Source of the DNA: Aspidiotus rigidus
Taxonomy: Eukaryota > Arthropoda > Insecta > Hemiptera > Diaspididae
Assembly: GCA_035079385.1 (NCBI GenBank)
Contig: JAVHKY010000038.1
Location: 2,356,001 to 2,420,000 of the forward strand
Reading direction: 5' to 3'
DNA: 64,000 nt
How positions within the stretch are numbered: the first letter of the stretch is position 1; every line of letters begins with the position of its first letter. Both the position numbers and the translations under genes were made by a program. Below, in pieces: positions 36,371-46,971 of this stretch. Below the pieces are notes generated by a model. It was not told where the DNA came from, did not search any database, and was given only the letters and a program-made list of their open reading frames with translations.

Positions 36371-37013
36371 TGTAAGATTCCGTCACGCCGCAATATCGGT
36401 AACTGCGCTACTCGCAGAGAGGTTTGGTAGGCTTAGTTATATTAGGTAGTAGGACGGTTGATGTTATCATCTTCCGAGCTGCGACATGTCGTTAGTACAC
36501 ATTCGGAACTGTGAACTTTTTGTTGATTCAGTGTTTATCACTGCAATCTCAGAAGTATTGTTGTACCACAGTACAGTCTTACAAATCAACAAAAAGCAGT
36601 TTTCAAAATATGACGGAACATTGAGTACGGAATAATGCCCTGCTGGTTATACGAGGCAAATTGACCCTCCAGTGATAAGAGGCGCCCGACGGTTTTAAGG
36701 GCAAACTTTTTACCCGCCGGTTTTCAGGGGATCCAGCCAGCTCTTTGAATTTTAGTAGTCGATGACTCCCTTCCTAAAATGGGGGATGTAAGATTCCATC
36801 ACACCGCAATCTCGGTAACTGCGCTACTCGCAGAGAGGTTTAGCAGGCGTAGTTATATTAGGTAGTAGGACGGTTGATGTTATCATCTTCCGAGCTGTGA
36901 CATGTCGTTAGCACACAATCGGAACTGTGAACTTTTTGTTGATTCAGTGTTCATCACTGCAATCTCAGAAGTATTGTTGCATTTCGTGAGCTGGACCACA
37001 GTACAGTCTTACA
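36371..37013 (+). mobile_element. Complete miniature LTR retrotransposon (TRIM-like), 643 bp
   Basis: Two direct LTRs, 36371-36583 (213 bp) and 36787-37013 (227 bp, longer by one small insertion), begin TGTAAGATTCC and end AGTCTTACA. They enclose only 203 bp of non-coding DNA. The interior ends in the purine run AAAATGGGGGA right before the 3' LTR, as a polypurine tract should. The outer flanks are TGTA at 36367-36370 and 37014-37017. The interior starts AATCAACAAAAAGC, where a primer-binding site would lie; I cannot match it to a tRNA from memory. It has no protein genes, so it would depend on enzymes from an autonomous relative. Confidence 0.75.
36776..36786 (+). promoter_or_regulatory. Polypurine tract of the miniature LTR element
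   Basis: AAAATGGGGGA abuts the 3' LTR; its place and composition fit priming of plus-strand synthesis. Confidence 0.6.
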
Positions 37014-38001
37014 TGTATTTGTGAATAACTAACAAAAAAATATCTCATGATCAAATGATTGTCTCTTAGTATAAGTTTCATGTTTGCCTTATAGTTATGT
37101 AATAGATAAATTCTCGGTCAAAGATACTTGGCAATTACTTGATAATCTATATTTGGATGCTTTGTAATTAGGGCATCCATAACGTCCGATGCTAGAGTGT
37201 GTCGGCAGGTGTAAATAATCTGATCCCATCGAGTAGCGTTTCTTTTCTAATTGGCTAGCTAGGGTGGTTGAATCCAAATCATGGTTAAGAGCATCTGTAT
37301 TATGGTATAATCTAATACGTTAGGACTGTTAATCTTGTCGATATTCCAGCATGTTCGGTACAGTTCTAATTTCTGGCATATAGAAGAAAAATGGTATAAC
37401 CTTTAATTACATTTTTCCGTACTACTTCTAGCTCAGTTTTCCTAATGCCAAGAAGGTTGTTCTGGAGTAGAAATATATCTTCCTCATCCCTTATATCTCT
37501 ATACAGTTTCAAATCATCCACATAATATAATAAGTAGTTGGCACCCCGTAAATTCTTTTCAATGTCCAATATGTATATAGATTATATTGAAAGAAAATAC
37601 GGTACAGACATGCACAAATTTTTATTACACGACCGGTTTTGAACCGTATATCAACTGGTTCATATCAGGTTCGTCGTGAAATGTGGCCCAAGAACCAGAA
37701 CCGAGAAGAATCGTTTAAAAAATAATAGAGGTTCACATCGTTGAATTGCTTATAGGAATTGATACGGGAAAAGTTTGTTTACATTACAAAGGGAAACAGC
37801 TTCAGCAGGCAGGTCTGTTTTTAGTATGAATTGTACAAAATCGCTGTCGTTCGTTCGCAATTATGTCGTCACGGGGAATTAGTCGATAACAATTAGAAAA
37901 ATAAATTATATTAAAATCGTTGAAAACTGAACTATCATTCAACACAGAATTACTGTTGCTATTTTAAAAAAAGAATAGAAAATTGTAGTTTAATGGCTGA
38001 C

Positions 38002-38132
38002 CAATTAAAACACCCACACAAGCAAACTCGCTTCTTGAGACCGGATGCTGGTCGGTTGAACACTTCACCAATTAAAATACCCACACAAGCAAACTCACTT
38101 CTTGAGACCTGATGCTGGTTGGTTGAACACTT
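38002..38132. repeat. 66-bp tandem repeat, two copies
   Basis: The block containing 'ccaattaaaa', 'cccacacaagcaaactc', 'cttcttgagacc', 'gatgctggt' and 'ggttgaacactt' occurs twice in a row. Confidence 0.85.
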
Positions 38133-38135
38133 TGT

Positions 38136-38185
38136 ACGAACCTGATGATGAACCAGTTGATATACGGTTCGAAACCGGTCGTGTA
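38136..38185 (+). ncRNA. Hammerhead-ribozyme-like core in the element arm
   Basis: CTGATGA (38142-38148) is followed by a GAACC/GGTTC stem (38150-38154 with 38166-38170), then GAAA (38171-38174) and, six bases on, GTC (38178-38180), a typical cleavage triplet. The order matches a type I hammerhead with a very short stem III. Weak point: stem I (bases before CTGATGA with bases after GTC) pairs poorly. The mirrored copy in the left arm has a damaged core. Confidence 0.35.
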
Positions 38186-39129
38186 ATAAAAATTTGTGCA
38201 TGTCTGTACCGTATTTTCTTTCAATATAACCGTAATGGCGTGCAACGTTCAACACACAATTTCAATCATGTATAATAGAATTGAGTATGGGCCCAAATTG
38301 GAGCCTTGAGGTACCCCCTAGGGACACTCAAACAGGGCTGATTCATATCCTTTGTAGCGCACGTATTGCTTCCTACCCCATAAGTACGATTTAAAGAGCT
38401 GTAGAATTCTACGAGAGAAACCTATATGCCCCTTAATTTCCTTAAAAGTAAATTATGGTCTACTTTATCAAAAGCCTTTGTGAAATTTTTGTGCACTACA
38501 TCCACCTGAGCGGAGACTCGCTGATCCAGGATTTCTGCTACATGGTCCGTGAATTCAAGTAAGTTTGTGCAGATGGATTTTTCCGCATGAACCCATGCTG
38601 AGAGAGCGGGATGATTGCCTTGGACTGCTTGTGTAATTTATTGAATATAGCCGATTCAAATATTTTCATGGAGGTGGGGATGCTAGCCACCGACCTATGT
38701 TTAGCGATATTATTGGTTTCATTTTCTTTAAGAAGTGGGGTCATCTTAGACACTATCCAAGAGCGGGGTACGGTATAGTAGTTGTATTAATAATTATATT
38801 GAAAATATGTGTTAGTGGTTTTGCCAGGAGGTCTTTGCTCGCCTTGTAAATGTAGGCTGGAACTCCATCTGGACCAAACCCCTGTTTTGGTTTCATTTTC
38901 CTTATTGCAGCACGAACATCCACCTCCATGAGCCCCTTGATGTCAACATACAGCGAGGTGTTATAGTCACTCATTCCCTCACTGCTCTCTATATCCTCCA
39001 TGGGACCACGGATGAGAGAAGTGAGTCGCAAAAGCGGTGGATATTTCGCTCGGGTGTATAATCGTTTGATTCATGTATTTCGTGATAGTAGGGTTATTGT
39101 TATTTGTCCTTCTTGAGTTTACTTGTTCA

Positions 39130-39735
39130 AATAGAGCTTAGATCAAAGAAAAAGTATCTCAACGGCGATCAGATTGGGCATTTGGCCTACCAGCGTAATC
39201 AAAAGTCTGAGGCGGACCTCAGAAAGAAACCACACATGTTAATTTAGAATAAGTTGATCATAAGTTTGGGTTTTACAAGAAAAATTTCTGAGACAAGTTT
39301 GATGAAGAGTCAAGTAGTTGAGGTAGTGGTCAAGATAGCAACAAGAGTTTTGCTACAAAGTATGAACAATAGAAAATAATGATCAATCTAAGGAGCAAAA
39401 TCCCAAAAAACAGGCTTAACTGGAGGGAACGGCTTCTCTTGTTTCAACTATAAGGGGCTGCGGATCGCACAAAGGAAAAAGTTCAATATCCAAGCGCCGC
39501 TGATACGGGCGCATGACCGAAAAAGTGTCCTAAAGGAAAGTTCAACTTGATGGGGGGGGGGGGCCTTGGGAATCTGGGTATACAGAATGTAAAATGAATG
39601 ATGTATCGATGATTGGAATTGTTGGTTGTGGAAGGGACGCCAAAACCGTATGAAAAGACACGGCAGAAGAACTGCAACTGAATATTGTTCCCCAACAAAT
39701 GGAAATGATATGTTATGGTAAGGTGCAGAGTGCCA
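39130..39735. other. Non-coding, no gene recognised
   Basis: Short frames only, with a G11 run at about 39552. Confidence 0.4.
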
Positions 39736-39740
39736 AACAG

Positions 39741-39896
39741 AAGGTACCACAGAAGTTGATCTACTGTTGGGGTCCTACAAAACTAGTATTGAGATGTACG
39801 TCGTGTCCAATGAACTTCAGGAGGAAGATATTGTTATTGGTAAAGATATCTTGTACGAAGCAGATCTTAGAGCTTTTCTAAAAGCTGGTAAATGAT
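39741..39896 (+). pseudogene. LTR-retrotransposon aspartic-protease fragment
   Basis: One frame reads a stretch with LLLGSYKTSIEMYVV and EEDIVIGKDILYEADL before a stop. The pattern of a short strand, then a loop, then D-I-V-I-G-x-D is typical of the second half of retroelement proteases, where I-I-G-R-D or similar closes the fold. The catalytic D-T/S-G would lie upstream and is not seen, so this is an isolated fragment. No LTR is visible next to it. Confidence 0.4.
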
Positions 39897-40030
39897 GGTG
39901 TTTTACAGACAACGTCAAATAGATGGATGAAAATAGAAGCTAAGTACCTCTAACGCCATGTGAGAATGTAGTGATGCCACCACAAACAATGCGGCTCTGA
40001 AAATTAAAGTCTCTTACTACACAGGATGTT

Positions 40031-40330
40031 TCACAATATTTGTGGAATGAGGACAGAGCGGACCGGAAATATATATATACCCCAATGCGTCATAAGTCCG
40101 TTGAAGTAGATCTGAAAAATATCCGTTCGTAACAGATCAAAAACAATGTAGTTATGGTCAGCTTTGGCTATCGTCGTGTCGGGCCTCATTTTATCGAACT
40201 CATCAATGAGCAGCACTCCTGTGTGGGCCCGCGACAGAGCCCCGGGCACATAAGATTTGGACTGGACAGTACCCACCAAACCACACACAGTGGTTTTGGG
40301 CCCATCGATGGCAACTTTCTCGCTCAACTG
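40031..40330 (-). pseudogene. AAA+/MCM-like ATPase fragment
   Basis: The minus-strand frame reads TTVCGLVGTVQSKSYVPGAL, then SRAHTGVLLIDEFDKM. LLIDEFDKM is a Walker B motif as in MCM-type AAA+ ATPases, and the preceding 'PGAL..A..GVL' matches the same fold. The Walker A motif is not found upstream, where stops and frame changes occur. The part after Walker B soon loses similarity. It is probably a pseudogene or captured fragment. Which AAA+ family it came from is uncertain. Confidence 0.35.
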
Positions 40331-40334
40331 TTTT

Positions 40335-42470
40335 GCAACTCAGTTAACGGAGTTTTACAACGATATGTGACTCTCATTGTGCGAGTGTTATTCTCGGTAC
40401 CTTGGTCACCTTGATGGCTAATTCCTCTGTCGCTTCCTGCTGCTGTGTCCTGTGTGGAAATAGTTCTTTTGAATCCATATGGGTTGCTGTGAAGATTGTT
40501 TCCTCTAAGGAGGCATAATTTGATTTTTTATTCCTGCAATCAGCGGGCTAACCCTGGCGTATTAATGCGTGAGGACAGGGGCGGAGAGTCCCAATGCAGT
40601 ATCGAGCGGTACTTCTCGACAGACCGGAACTGCAAACGCACTTGAGTGCGAGTCATACGAACGACGAGAGTTGTTAGCAACAGCTCCAACTGAGGCAGCG
40701 GCCACAGCTGGACAGTAGACACCCAACACACTCTGACAAGTATTCGATTGTTTTTCCTGAGCATGAAAGTAGTTATAGTGGTTTGTATAAGCATGTATAT
40801 TTAGGATCTTTTCCTAGTTTGGGTGTTACCGATAAATTTGAAACACAAAGTCCTATTGGTGGTTCCATGTGAGCTTTTGGCTCAATATTTTGGTAAAATA
40901 TACCCTGAAGAATTACCATTATTGTTATTATATCTATGATTTATTGATTAAATTTCAAAAATGTACGACTTGGGTTCAAATGAAACACGGCGTAGATCGC
41001 CCAAACTTAGGTCCTGTGAACTCCATCTGATCGGTCTCCACAATGATAAGCAGCTTGCTACTGCATATCTCTGAAATTTTGATAGATACTATAAATTTGT
41101 ATGGAGTGTCCGTAACGATCGAAATGTTTCTGATTCTCGAGTATGAATGAAAGCAAACCTTTCGATTACTTCTGACGAGTACCATTGATCACATACATCA
41201 ACAAGCGGTAGGAATATATGAAAATTATCACTAAAAATGTGGTGATAGAACGAAATGAATGTTGGAAGAGTTGTTATCGACCTAAAAAAACCTGGAATAG
41301 GAGTGTAAAATAACGTTTCTCCCCAAGTTTTAAACAGCATGGAAATAGACCGTATCCATGAACTACCAGTTTTACTGGGACTGTTCACCTTAGCCAAGTT
41401 CAAACTTTTCTTTAACTCGGGAAATATTTTCGCTTGTACTTGGAAATATTAATGTTGTAGAGGCAAGTTCGGATTCTGAATCTACAATTTAAGAAGATAG
41501 CATCGAATAAAAGACGTAGTTGGCTCATAGGTACGTGTCTGTACCATTCATTAAGGCGTCCTCTTACAGGCCAATTCAAGATCGAACATTACCAAACCTA
41601 CAATTAACACTCGAGAAGTGCAGCGAATGCCTTATCAAAAAAATGGTGAATAAACCAGGTTCCCTGAGGGCTATCTTCGATTGTAGGTATGCTGGCTTAA
41701 ACAATCGAAACCTGTCGGTCTTCTGTATGTATATATATTTCGGTTTCATCAGTTCTACAATCATTCCATCCTATAATGCATACCATCGAAAACGTTTGAT
41801 ATCCCTTAATGCCGAGAGGATTCTGTGAAGAACATCACTGGCTAACTATACAGAATTACGCTATTAATGAATTACGTACCGTAGTAATTAGGCCTATTAT
41901 TAAACTACTGTATTTTATATTCGTTTCGTGGCACCGTGCTTGTTGGGAATATTGTATTATAAACGATAGAAGTATGGAAATTACCGCCCACCCAAGATAA
42001 GCACAGTCTTTTCGAATAAGATAATTAACTGAGGCGAGATGCGTATTCAAATATGATACTCCTATAGCCTATTTTCTAAGTAAGCGTGAAACGTAACGCA
42101 TCAATTTTTATTATTTTTTTTTTTTCATCGAGTATACTCGTCTTCATATTACACAGTCGATGCTCTCGTGTCGTTTCCCATCATTTTCATATTCTTGATT
42201 ATCACAGTCGCCGATAAATTTGATTCAAGTGTAACAATATTCTATTTATCGTACGTACTGGTCTAATTACGGCGTTCGCTTTTGTGCTCACTCCTCGTAC
42301 AAAGTAACGGACCTTTGCTCTTTCAAGGTTATATTATAAACTCGAACGTTCCTCGCCGTAGTATGTCTTTCTCTCGTAAATCATTCGTAGCGAGTACCTA
42401 GTGATAGGCAAGTTAGATTTAACGAGGTATATTCTCGATGTTAGAAAGATGAGCGAACTTACTCAACATC
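40335..42470. other. Non-coding, no gene recognised
   Basis: No convincing domains. Position 41740 and below on the minus strand shows 'aactgatgaaaccgaaat' and 'ggtttcgattg', a pattern often seen in retroelement tails, but no boundaries could be found. Confidence 0.35.
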
Positions 42471-42539
42471 GTTGGACCGCAAAAATCCAGGTACATTTGT
42501 CTGAGAAATCTTATCTTGAGTAGACATGACATATTATGT

Positions 42540-43160
42540 TTTACGCCATTGGGGGTTACACCATTTTAATGCTTTTTCAAACTATCAAAAAAATCCTAAA
42601 AATTTTCTAGTTCTTGATACTAAATATTTAGCTATTTTTAAACTAATGTGGGTCATTGCTGTTTTTCTTCTCTGATGGTTCAAAAATTTTAGGACTTTGT
42701 ATCGAATTAAAGAAATCATCCCAAGTGAACTTCGTAAGCTATTAACCTTTATCTACTTAGGATCTCTAGTTATCAAAACTCTCTCCACTTGTGTATTTGT
42801 TTTGCGTCATTGAGGTTTTTTGTATTCGTCAATACCATTTTGAGACTTCAGAGAATCCTAAAAATCCTATAATTTTCTATACTGAATATTTAGCTGTTTT
42901 TAAAGCAAATATGAATCATTTCAATCTATTTTTTCTTCTCCAGTGGCTTGAAAATTTCAGAACTTTGGTATCAAATTTCCATCATTTTTCACTCATCTTA
43001 ACCTGAAGAAATTGTTTCGAATGAACTTTGTAAGTTGGCCAAATTACCCTTTATCTACTCAAAATCTTCAATTTTTAAACTTTCTCCACTTGTATATTTG
43101 TTTTACTCTATTGATATTTTTCGTATGCGCCAGCACGATTTTTGCTGTTTTTAAAGAAAA
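42540..43160. repeat. Diverged ~275-bp tandem repeat
   Basis: Related blocks begin 'gttttacgccattg' (42540), 'gttttgcgtcattg' (42807) and 'gttttactctattg' (43091). Each contains elements such as 'atatttagct', 'ttttaaa' and 'tctccacttgt'. Divergence is high, so the duplication is old. Confidence 0.6.
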
Positions 43161-43345
43161 AAGATGAGATATGTATGTTTTCAGCGCCAGCTCCACTTTC
43201 TTTTTTCAACCCCTCAAAAAATTCGTCAAATTAACCGAGTTGAACAAATATCTGTAACGCAACAGGTAAATTACTAATAGGAATATTTCTAAAATATGAG
43301 CCTATAGCTACTAGATCTTTCTCTGGTATACAATTTGACAAACCA

Positions 43346-44345
43346 TCATACAAATATGTATTCTGGAATTGTTTTTTTAGACAGAATTTTTTCCATAATA
43401 TGTTCTATGTTATAATCTCTAATAATGGGTGATATTCCAGAGATTAGCGATTTGTTTGAGAAGAACTCTTCAGTATTCTTGGAGCGTATAGCTTTGATCA
43501 CTGACCAAATATTATACAAATTTCTAGTACTAAACTCATAACTATTGTACCATTCTTTCAATTTCTGACAAAAATCATAGATCTACGAATTCCCAATCTA
43601 GTAAACCATAAAATGGAAAAAAACACTCTACTTCAAAAAAGGGTATCGTTCATCGTTATTAATAAGTGAACCCGTCATAGACGTTACATCAGCAACGCCA
43701 GTTAATAGACTGAATTCGATATTTTCAGCATTACGTTTAATAATTCGTAAAATGCTATCTTGAATTTTTACGATTTTTTCAAGGTCATCCTCTTCAAGAC
43801 AACATATGGAATTATTAAAACTATATATCTCTCATCTACACCGTGATGTACCTCTAGAGCTCTTTTCAGCCAACGAATAATGTCTCGAAGGTCATTCTCA
43901 TATCTGTTATTTCTACATCGATGCTGCACCAACGTTCACAAATATTCTTCAAATCGGAACCTAATTTTTTACTATTTCTTAGATGGTCATGCTTTAGATA
44001 CAGTAGTAAATGCAATCGCCCCATCCTTTTGGAGGGTGAAGTCTATCGCCAGCAAGTTTTACAGCCGCTGTTACTTGATCGCCCAGGGAATATTTCAAAG
44101 GTGTGACGCCATAATATTGCCCGGCAATTGTGGCTAGCGAAAGTGTTCCTCCGCATTGCAGTCGCCCGGAGTTCTTTCCACCTCCACTTCTATTTCGTCT
44201 GCATTGATACCTTCCGCTTGCGGCAAATCTTTAAGCCGAATCAACAACTCAGCCTTGGTTCCACTAACTGATTCTTCGTGTTCGCGGAATATACAATTTA
44301 TCCCCCTTTTACGTGCGAATATCCAGTCTGCAGCATGATGTCCTC
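43346..44345 (-). pseudogene. gag-like frame of a decayed LTR retrotransposon
   Basis: Starting just inside the primer-binding site, the minus strand reads HEESVSGTKAELLIRLKDLP, a SAP-like segment often seen at the start of insect retroelement gag proteins, followed by an acidic stretch. Further down it reads RYENDLRDIIRWLKRALEVH and, after a frameshift, DLEKIVKIQDSILRIIKRN and GVADVTSMTGSLINNDERY. The frame at 43561-43346 (KEWYNSYEFSTRNLYNIW) continues the series. Stops and frameshifts are frequent. No protease or polymerase is visible downstream, so the element is truncated. Confidence 0.5.
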
Positions 44346-44348
44346 AGA

Positions 44349-44366
44349 TCCCCTTTCTGACACCAA
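44349..44366 (-). promoter_or_regulatory. Primer-binding-site-like sequence
   Basis: TTGGTGTCAGAAAGGGGA on the minus strand follows directly after the LTR end (...CGTCACA). TGGTGTCAGAAGTGGGA-type sequences are common at this place in insect LTR retrotransposons. Confidence 0.5.
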
Positions 44367-45110
44367 TGTGACGGATACAAACGATAAAAAACGGTCACGA
44401 ATAATCAAACTTTATTATTTGTATCAAAATTCACAATGCTTCTGTACACTTCAAATACACAAAAGAGAGTCATTCCAATGACCTTTTACTATTGCACAGA
44501 ATTACAAATCGTTCTCTGACCCGTTATGTCTTCTATAGTGTACAGAGGCTTCGTTTTTGCCTGGATTGATACGAAATCTCGTAATTGATTAAAATCGGAT
44601 ACAATAATCTCTTTGTTTTTCAACCGAGTATAGCTTTAATAGCTTCAAATCGGATACGATAAATCTCTCCGAAAAATACGAGATGCCAGGCGAAGCACGA
44701 AGCAAAGTTGTAGGTCAATGAACTGAACAGAACTCTCTCAGCCAATTAATTCCGAATAAATTATGAATTTGAATTATCAAAGTCGAAAAGTTTCGACAAT
44801 AGTAGTTTAATCGGAAGTTTTGCAGCGTCTACACATCCTTTCACCATGTAGCTCAGCTTGTGGAGCCGATTTAGGCACTTCTGTCCGAGCTGAGGAGGAA
44901 CCATGACTTGTGTGGTATAGTCGACAGTTAGACAAGATGAGAATTGAACGCGGCGTGAAGAGGGCGGCGCATTCCACGTAGTCTAGATAGGGATAGTATG
45001 CCTGATGGTCGCCCGACTCGGAATCGTCATAGTAGGGGTACCGTCGGCCGGGCGGAAAACCCAGGCGGTGGCCTCTGACGCACCACTACTTCGGCTGATG
45101 CCGAACTACA
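44367..45110 (-). mobile_element. LTR (about 744 bp) of the decayed retrotransposon
   Basis: Minus-strand ends TGTAGTTCGGC (at 45110) and CCGTCACA (at 44367) give the TG...CA form. An AATAAA signal occurs about 45 bases before the 3' end, as expected for the R region. The GC-rich 5' half resembles a U3 region. The outer limit is inferred because no second LTR is present to compare. Confidence 0.45.
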
Positions 45111-45179
45111 CATACCATAAGCAATGCTGAAACATATATTTGTTGAACCACATATTCCACAAGCAATGCTGTTGACCGT

Positions 45180-45400
45180 AAAATGCTAACCGTTCGAGAT
45201 AAGGGGAAAATTTCAATGGGTTGGGATTCAGGGCGTCGAGACGCATCTAATAGACATCAAGAATACCCTTTTTCGACCATTTAAAAAAAAAATCACATTT
45301 TTGGCCATAAATCGCGAACCGTTTGAAATACGGTGAAAAGCTCAACGGATTGGATTTAGGGCGTCGAGACGCATCTAATAGACACCTTGAATGCCTTCGG
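45180..45400. repeat. ~90-bp direct repeat, spacing 127 bp
   Basis: The block containing 'aaccgtt', 'gggcgtcgagacgcatctaa' and 'tagacac' or 'tagacat' occurs twice, centred near 45225 and 45352. The palindrome GTCGAGAC lies inside. Confidence 0.75.
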
Positions 45401-45795
45401 GGTCGAAGGTACGCTTTTTGGTGTCTTCGGGTCCGCACTAGAATTGTCCGTGCGTGTGCATCCGTAGACACTTCGTTTGGTTTCGGGGGCGTGATCGGAG
45501 GAGAGGACTCGGAATGCAGTAGCGGTACTTAGAGGTTTCTTTGCATCTAAGAATCACCGAGAAATCACCTCCCAGTGTAGCCATAAATTCAATACGCTGT
45601 TGTACAAATCTCAAGACGTCGGCTGGAGGGGCAAGGCTGTATCTGAGTACCGAGCGAAGACGCGTGAACACGTGTGTTGATGAGGACTATTCAGATCGAG
45701 ATGACACCAATATGAGAGTGGATGAAGAGGTTCCTTACCAAACGAATAAAAACGTCGAGACTCGCTATTTACGCTGTAGTGAAGATTCAAAGTCC

Positions 45796-45940
45796 CTATA
45801 CTCTATTCAGAGGATAGGAAGTAGTACGAAGTACGTATCTCGAGAACGGAACGCTCCAGTTAATTTCAATCTACCGTTCCGTTCTCGACGTACGCACTCC
45901 GTACCACTTTCTATCCTATCTTAACGTGAACAGAGTATAG
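45796..45940. repeat. 145-bp long hairpin
   Basis: Imperfect inverted repeat with arms of about 60 bp (45796-45855 and 45875-45940). It opens CTATACTCT and closes AGAGTATAG, and its innermost stem is CGAGAACGGAACG with CGTTCCGTTCTCG. It may be a palindromic MITE or a small-RNA precursor; no sequence feature separates these options. Confidence 0.65.
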
Positions 45941-45944
45941 ACAT

Positions 45945-46793
45945 TGAGTATGAAGTGCGGAAAGCTGCAAGATACTCTGAAATCGTCGGAAGACGAGAGG
46001 GATTGAAAAATCTCCCGGCTTAAGACTTTGCTGAGTAGGAAGATTGAAAACATCAAAAAATATACTTTCGTTTTGAAATGTTCAATCCTGTTCAGGCAGA
46101 GCCATTATTTTGTCTTTCAACTATGAGAGTATCCTTGCACGTAATAATCGTCGACTTATAATTTATATCAGGTTTCATCACTTCTCATTTAGCCTAAGCA
46201 GAATTTAGAACTTTAAACACCAATGCCACAATCTGACTATGCCTTCAAGTTCTCCATTTTTTCATTTACTCGACAGTTTTCTTTTTGTCACCATCCTCAC
46301 AGAGTTAACTCAACACTGTTAAAACATTGTCCGAAGACTGACTACTTCAATAAGGCCCAAGTGCCATACATATACGTAAGACTTGTCCATAAAGCGAACT
46401 TGTTCTTCCACCGCCATATAGTAATTCCGAGGTGACCTATAGTTCCAAATACAACACATTTTGAGACTCAGAGGTACGACATGCGAACTTTTTTTTACGC
46501 CATCATGTTCTAACTCAGAGGCGACCTATAGAAATAAGCGTTCCGTAACCTATCGGTCTTTGTGGACTTTCGCAAAAACGTGTATGCGTCAAGTCCCCGA
46601 GTGTCATATCTGAGACCGGCCTCTCTTCTTGAGAAAATTTCCAAGGCTCCGCTTCGGCGATTATTAAATGCTGATCATGAATACCCATGTGGAAACCGAT
46701 GTAACTACTATCCCTTTTTACGGATGATTTGATTTCATTATGAGTGTTGTGTGGGAGCTCGAGAAACTCCTTGTAATTGATGGGGAATAGGCT
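45945..46793. other. Non-coding, no gene recognised
   Basis: No long frames or known repeats. Confidence 0.45.
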
Positions 46794-46802
46794 GTTGGTC
46801 TA

Positions 46803-46936
46803 GATTCTGGGTCAAAAACCCGAATCGAATAGCCCGACATGCCAAATACCCGACAAGTGATTTACCCGACACCGATTTCCCCGACACTCAAATACCCGAC
46901 ACCGCCATACCCGACAATGTAAAACCCGACAATTTA
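46803..46936 (+). repeat. MULE terminal inverted repeat with iterated CCCGACA
   Basis: Contains seven CCCGACA motifs in the same orientation every 13-16 bp, separated by A/T-rich spacers of unlike sequence. Regular spacing near one and a half helical turns suggests a row of transposase binding sites. Confidence 0.85.
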
Positions 46937-46971
46937 TTTTAGTATAATTGGTTTCTTTACATTGTTCTCTG

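Larger units (their letters stand above)
37582..38229. mobile_element. 648-bp element with ~94-bp terminal inverted repeats
   Basis: Positions 37582-37674 and 38136-38229 are near-perfect reverse complements starting TTATATTGAAAGAAAATACG. The element interrupts the LINE between its GVPQGS and YVDD motifs. It encodes no protein. Inside are two tandem copies of a 66-bp block (about 38002-38132). The right arm carries a hammerhead-like core. The layout could be a fold-back element or a defective Penelope-like element, whose terminal repeats can be inverted and carry such ribozymes. Confidence 0.75.
37080..39120 (-). pseudogene. Jockey-like non-LTR retrotransposon reverse transcriptase
   Basis: Reading down the minus strand, the motifs come in reverse transcriptase order. 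First is IHPSEISTAFATHFS (about 39070). Next come AAIRKMKPKQGFGPDGVPAY (38930), ending IPYPALG, then NNIAKHRSVASIPTSMKIFE (38720), QHGF (38590) and FTKAFDKVDH (38480). GVPQGSNLGP follows at 38310, and after an insertion, NYLLYYVDDLKLYRD at about 37520. YVDD is the catalytic box. At least three frameshifts or stops and the 648-bp insertion at 37582-38229 inactivate it. The endonuclease part is absent. The clade is inferred from motif style. Confidence 0.75.

Noticed and set aside
41690..41765. Second hammerhead ribozyme on the minus strand
   Set aside because: CTGATGA is followed almost directly by GAAA without a stem II, and no cleavage-site geometry fits.
45438..45924. Overlapping frames of 70-127 codons around 45.5-45.9 kb as a gene
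   Set aside because: Open on both strands at once, no domain, and partly formed by the 145-bp hairpin.
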